Source of the DNA: a virus
Length of the DNA: 57,374 nucleotides
Virus record (IMG/VR): IMGVR_UViG_3300006805_000034
Span: 1-57,374 of that record
Strand: one strand, 5' to 3'
The position numbers were made by a program, and so were the translations under genes. The notes beneath the pieces are model-generated. The model saw only the letters and a list, made by a program, of their open reading frames with translations. It had not been told where the DNA came from and did no database searches. Position 1 is the first letter of the stretch, and every line of letters starts with the position of its first letter. Positions 55,617-57,374 of this stretch are shown here, piece after piece.

Positions 55617-57374
55617 CGGACTGGATGCGCTGGGCGATCCAGCGGGCGCAGGGGACGGCCCAGGAGTTGCCGAGGGCTTTGTAGCGGGGGCCGTCCGGGC
55701 TGTGGGCGCACTGGGTGGCGGTGAGCTCGTCCATGCCGAGATCCCTGAGGTAGGCGATGGTTTGGGCGAGGTCGGCGGCTTTGCGCAGGCGGCCGCCTTT
55801 GGAGGGGAGGAGGGTGTAGCCGATGAGGAAGCCTTGCAAAATTTCGCATTCTTCGGGGGTGAGGCGTCGGACGCGCCAGAGGCTTGAGACTGGATGCTGG
55901 ATGCTGGATTCCAGAGGCTGGCTGATAAGGGTGTTGCTGCTGTTTTGGATGGCGGAGCCGGTGCCTTCGCGGATGGTGCCGGCGGTGTCGGTGGGGGTGA
56001 CGACTTCACGCGTGCCTTCACGCGTGCCTTCACGCGTGCCGTGGAGCGTGTAGGCGACGTGTGGGGAGCCGTCGCCGGCTTTGCAAGCGTCTGCTTTAAG
56101 CACTGCGACATCGCTGGGAGCGCCCCCTGTTTTGTTGTCGCAAGTGTAGTAGCGAGGCTCGAAGCTGATGGCTTCCTGGACAGCCACACACGGGGCGGCG
56201 TCACCTTTCCCGCTCTGCCCGCTCTGCGCTTGGAGCGCGTTGACGACATCGCCGGTGTTGCCGCGGCCATTGCGGGCGATGCGGGGCTGGAAAGCGATGG
56301 GGGCAGAGTCAGGAACGGGGTCAGAGACCCCGGCACCTTGGACTGGGAACGCGACGGCGGTGGGATTGTGGGACTGGAGGACGGGTGACAGGTCTTCAGT
56401 GCCAGCGCGCAGGGTGGGGGCGAGATCAGCCGTGGCGTCGGCTCCGTGGTCTTTGGCGGAGAAAGCCACGCAGTGGGGCTTCATGGTGTCGAGGGCTCCC
56501 ACGACTTCACCGAACACCAGCGGCGGGCGGTCGTAGCCGCGGCCATCATCGCCACGCATGCGGGCGGAGAAAGCGATGGGTAATTCGTCCAGACCACCTG
56601 AAGGCGGGACTACACTACTTGGAATGGGGACGAGCGGGGTGCCGCGTCCGGTGCCGTCTTCGCTGGCGTCGAAACCTTCGGCGCGTAACGAATGCGTTAC
56701 ATCGACGAGAAGCGTCTGCCTCTCGTCCAGCGTCGTGTTCGGCCCCTTGTGCATGCGGAGGGTGAGGCAGTTGGCGAGATGGGGGATGAGTTTGGATTCT
56801 TGGCTCTCGTTGTCGGCGTGGTAATTCGTTGTGAGAGGGGCGCAGATTTCAGGGATGGCTTTTGCGGCCGTGGCTACGATGTGATTGGCGCGGGCGTGTT
56901 CGACATCGCTGCCGCCGTCGGTGCTGCGGAGTGTGAGGCAGTTGGCGAGGTGGGGAATGAGGAGGTTTTGCTCGGCGTCTTGGGAGGTGGCAGATCCGGC
57001 GGCTTTGCCGTTGGCGGAGAGAGTGCCGGCAAGGTCTGCGACGATGGTCTGCGGCTGGGTGGGGGCAGTGGTGACGCGGAGGCGGGCTAGTCCGTCATCG
57101 GTCCAGTAGCCTGCGCCGGTTTCGGCGGCGCAGCAGGCTACGACTGGGTCTTGTCCGCGTGTTTCTCCGGTTCTTTCGACTCCTCCGCCACCGCCTTTAG
57201 CGCGTGCGCTAAGGGTGGGGGCAGTTGTTTGCCCCGTTTCTCGGCGCGGCGGAGTATCCCGGCGCAGGCCAGTGAACTCAAATAGAACCGCTGCGGGATC
57301 GAATGCGGGATCAGCACTTGCGACAACGAACACACGCTTGCGTCGTTGGGCCAGTCCGAAATATTGGGCATCGA
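55564..57374 (-). CDS. dcm-like: DNA cytosine-5 methyltransferase (5' end off window), with repeat-filled variable region
   Basis: Partial. At the right edge the minus strand reads DAQYFGLAQRRKRVFVVA, motif VIII (QRRxR). The end RRLTPEECEILQGF and YKALGNSWAVPCARWIAQRI are motifs IX-X. Motifs I-VI lie beyond the window. Between VIII and IX some 450 residues form an expanded target-recognition region with recurring short units (LIPHLANCLTLR twice; AFSARMRGDD, AFSAKDHGAD). It also carries elements A (reversed, SSVVPPSGGLDE), N (GVSDPVPDSAP) and K (QPLESSIQHPVSS) and three GTRE tandem units. The C-terminal 17 residues translate a B element. The ordinary family member ends near ARWIGRRI. Confidence 0.85.
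   Translation of the reverse strand, partial: DAQYFGLAQRRKRVFVVASADPAFDPAAVLFEFTGLRRDTPPRRETGQTTAPTLSARAKGGGGGVERTGETRGQDPVVACCAAETGAGYWTDDGLARLRVTTAPTQPQTIVADLAGTLSANGKAAGSATSQDAEQNLLIPHLANCLTLRSTDGGSDVEHARANHIVATAAKAIPEICAPLTTNYHADNESQESKLIPHLANCLTLRMHKGPNTTLDERQTLLVDVTHSLRAEGFDASEDGTGRGTPLVPIPSSVVPPSGGLDELPIAFSARMRGDDGRGYDRPPLVFGEVVGALDTMKPHCVAFSAKDHGADATADLAPTLRAGTEDLSPVLQSHNPTAVAFPVQGAGVSDPVPDSAPIAFQPRIARNGRGNTGDVVNALQAQSGQSGKGDAAPCVAVQEAISFEPRYYTCDNKTGGAPSDVAVLKADACKAGDGSPHVAYTLHGTREGTREGTREVVTPTDTAGTIREGTGSAIQNSSNTLISQPLESSIQHPVSSLWRVRRLTPEECEILQGFLIGYTLLPSKGGRLRKAADLAQTIAYLRDLGMDELTATQCAHSPDGPRYKALGNSWAVPCARWIAQRIQSALVVHASACSGSDNLKL
55889..55915 (+). repeat. K element
   Basis: GACTGGATGCTGGATGCTGG, read backwards in frame inside the methyltransferase just before motif IX. 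Confidence 0.8.
56005..56040 (+). repeat. Three exact 12-base tandem repeats
   Basis: TTCACGCGTGCC x3, coding GTRE units. Copy-number change would keep frame. Confidence 0.95.
56303..56345 (+). repeat. Palindromic element N (in frame, reversed)
   Basis: GGGGTCAGAGACCCC stem with flanking GGAAC and GGCACC, coding GVSDPVPDS. Confidence 0.75.
56589..56625 (+). repeat. Element A inside methyltransferase, reversed frame
   Basis: CCACCTGAAGGCGGGACTAC. Opposite strand reads SSVVPPSGGLDE without a stop. Confidence 0.85.

Noticed and set aside
1-57374. tRNA or rRNA genes
   Set aside because: I looked for cloverleaf-like ends and conserved T-loop sequences in the gaps and found nothing convincing.

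Overview
The window is most of a temperate tailed-phage genome (a prophage or prophage-like element) in a GC-rich bacterium. The virion set is podovirus-like: small and large terminase subunits, a P22-type portal, a scaffold, a major capsid protein, and connector and tail proteins. It is combined with a tyrosine integrase, a helix-turn-helix repressor and giant polyvalent proteins of the kind carried into cells by some phages. Short palindromic and hairpin repeats fill the intergenic spaces and many reading frames. A host related to Verrucomicrobia is my inference from repeat style and composition; nothing in the sequence proves it.

Layout. 1-830: integrase, cut by the left edge. 830-5141: mostly leftward small early or control genes, including two HTH proteins, a winged-helix protein, a phage protein of the DUF7694 type and, unexpectedly, an acyl carrier protein. 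5142-5261: a divergent control region with inverted repeats, followed by the rightward repressor. 5798-8513: small rightward phage genes. 9511-12043: terminase. 12270-29232: virion or ejection proteins and two giant ORFs of about 2,600 aa each. The first is a coiled-coil and membrane-segment protein. The second contains an SNF2-like helicase, an N6-type DNA methyltransferase, an inorganic-pyrophosphatase-like domain and a membrane-remodelling-type C-terminus. 29950-31254: a compact leftward five-gene accessory operon ending at a strong terminator. 31423-44039: portal, tail or decoration genes, lysis genes (holin candidate, TIGR02594-like endolysin, esterase), scaffold, capsid and connector. 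44348-48518: large tail protein and small virion genes. 48590-51647: a surface-glycan module (GT9 glycosyltransferase fused to a methyltransferase, a second methyltransferase, and a DUF115/MAF-like protein). 51699-57374: a leftward early block with a VRR-NUC nuclease, an N6-adenine methyltransferase, regulators and a C5-cytosine methyltransferase cut by the right edge.

The most striking feature is the invasion of the element by at least a dozen families of short repeats, named A to O here. A core: CCGGCTGAAGCCGG. B core: CACGCTGAAGCGTG. C: GTTAAAAACCGGCGCTCC. D: GCGGGCAAGAGTGCCCGC. E: GGAATGAAGGAGCAAGG. F: GGACAGGATTGACAG. G: GGTAAAAAATGGGCGGT. H: CGCAAAAAGGCGCAAAA. I: ACGGAATACACGGAA. K: GCTGGATGCTGGATGC. 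M: GGTTTAAAGTT. They sit in frame inside virion proteins and methyltransferases, and in several genes they supply the stop codon. A separate intergenic motif, TARTCAYCCCA, recurs about 15 times, mostly oriented with transcription.

Three genes (terminase large subunit, scaffold, one early gene) need a shift of one base to be complete. The two giant ORFs meet in different frames at a short GA run. Either the element is decaying, or the genes use frameshifting, or the assembly has indels.
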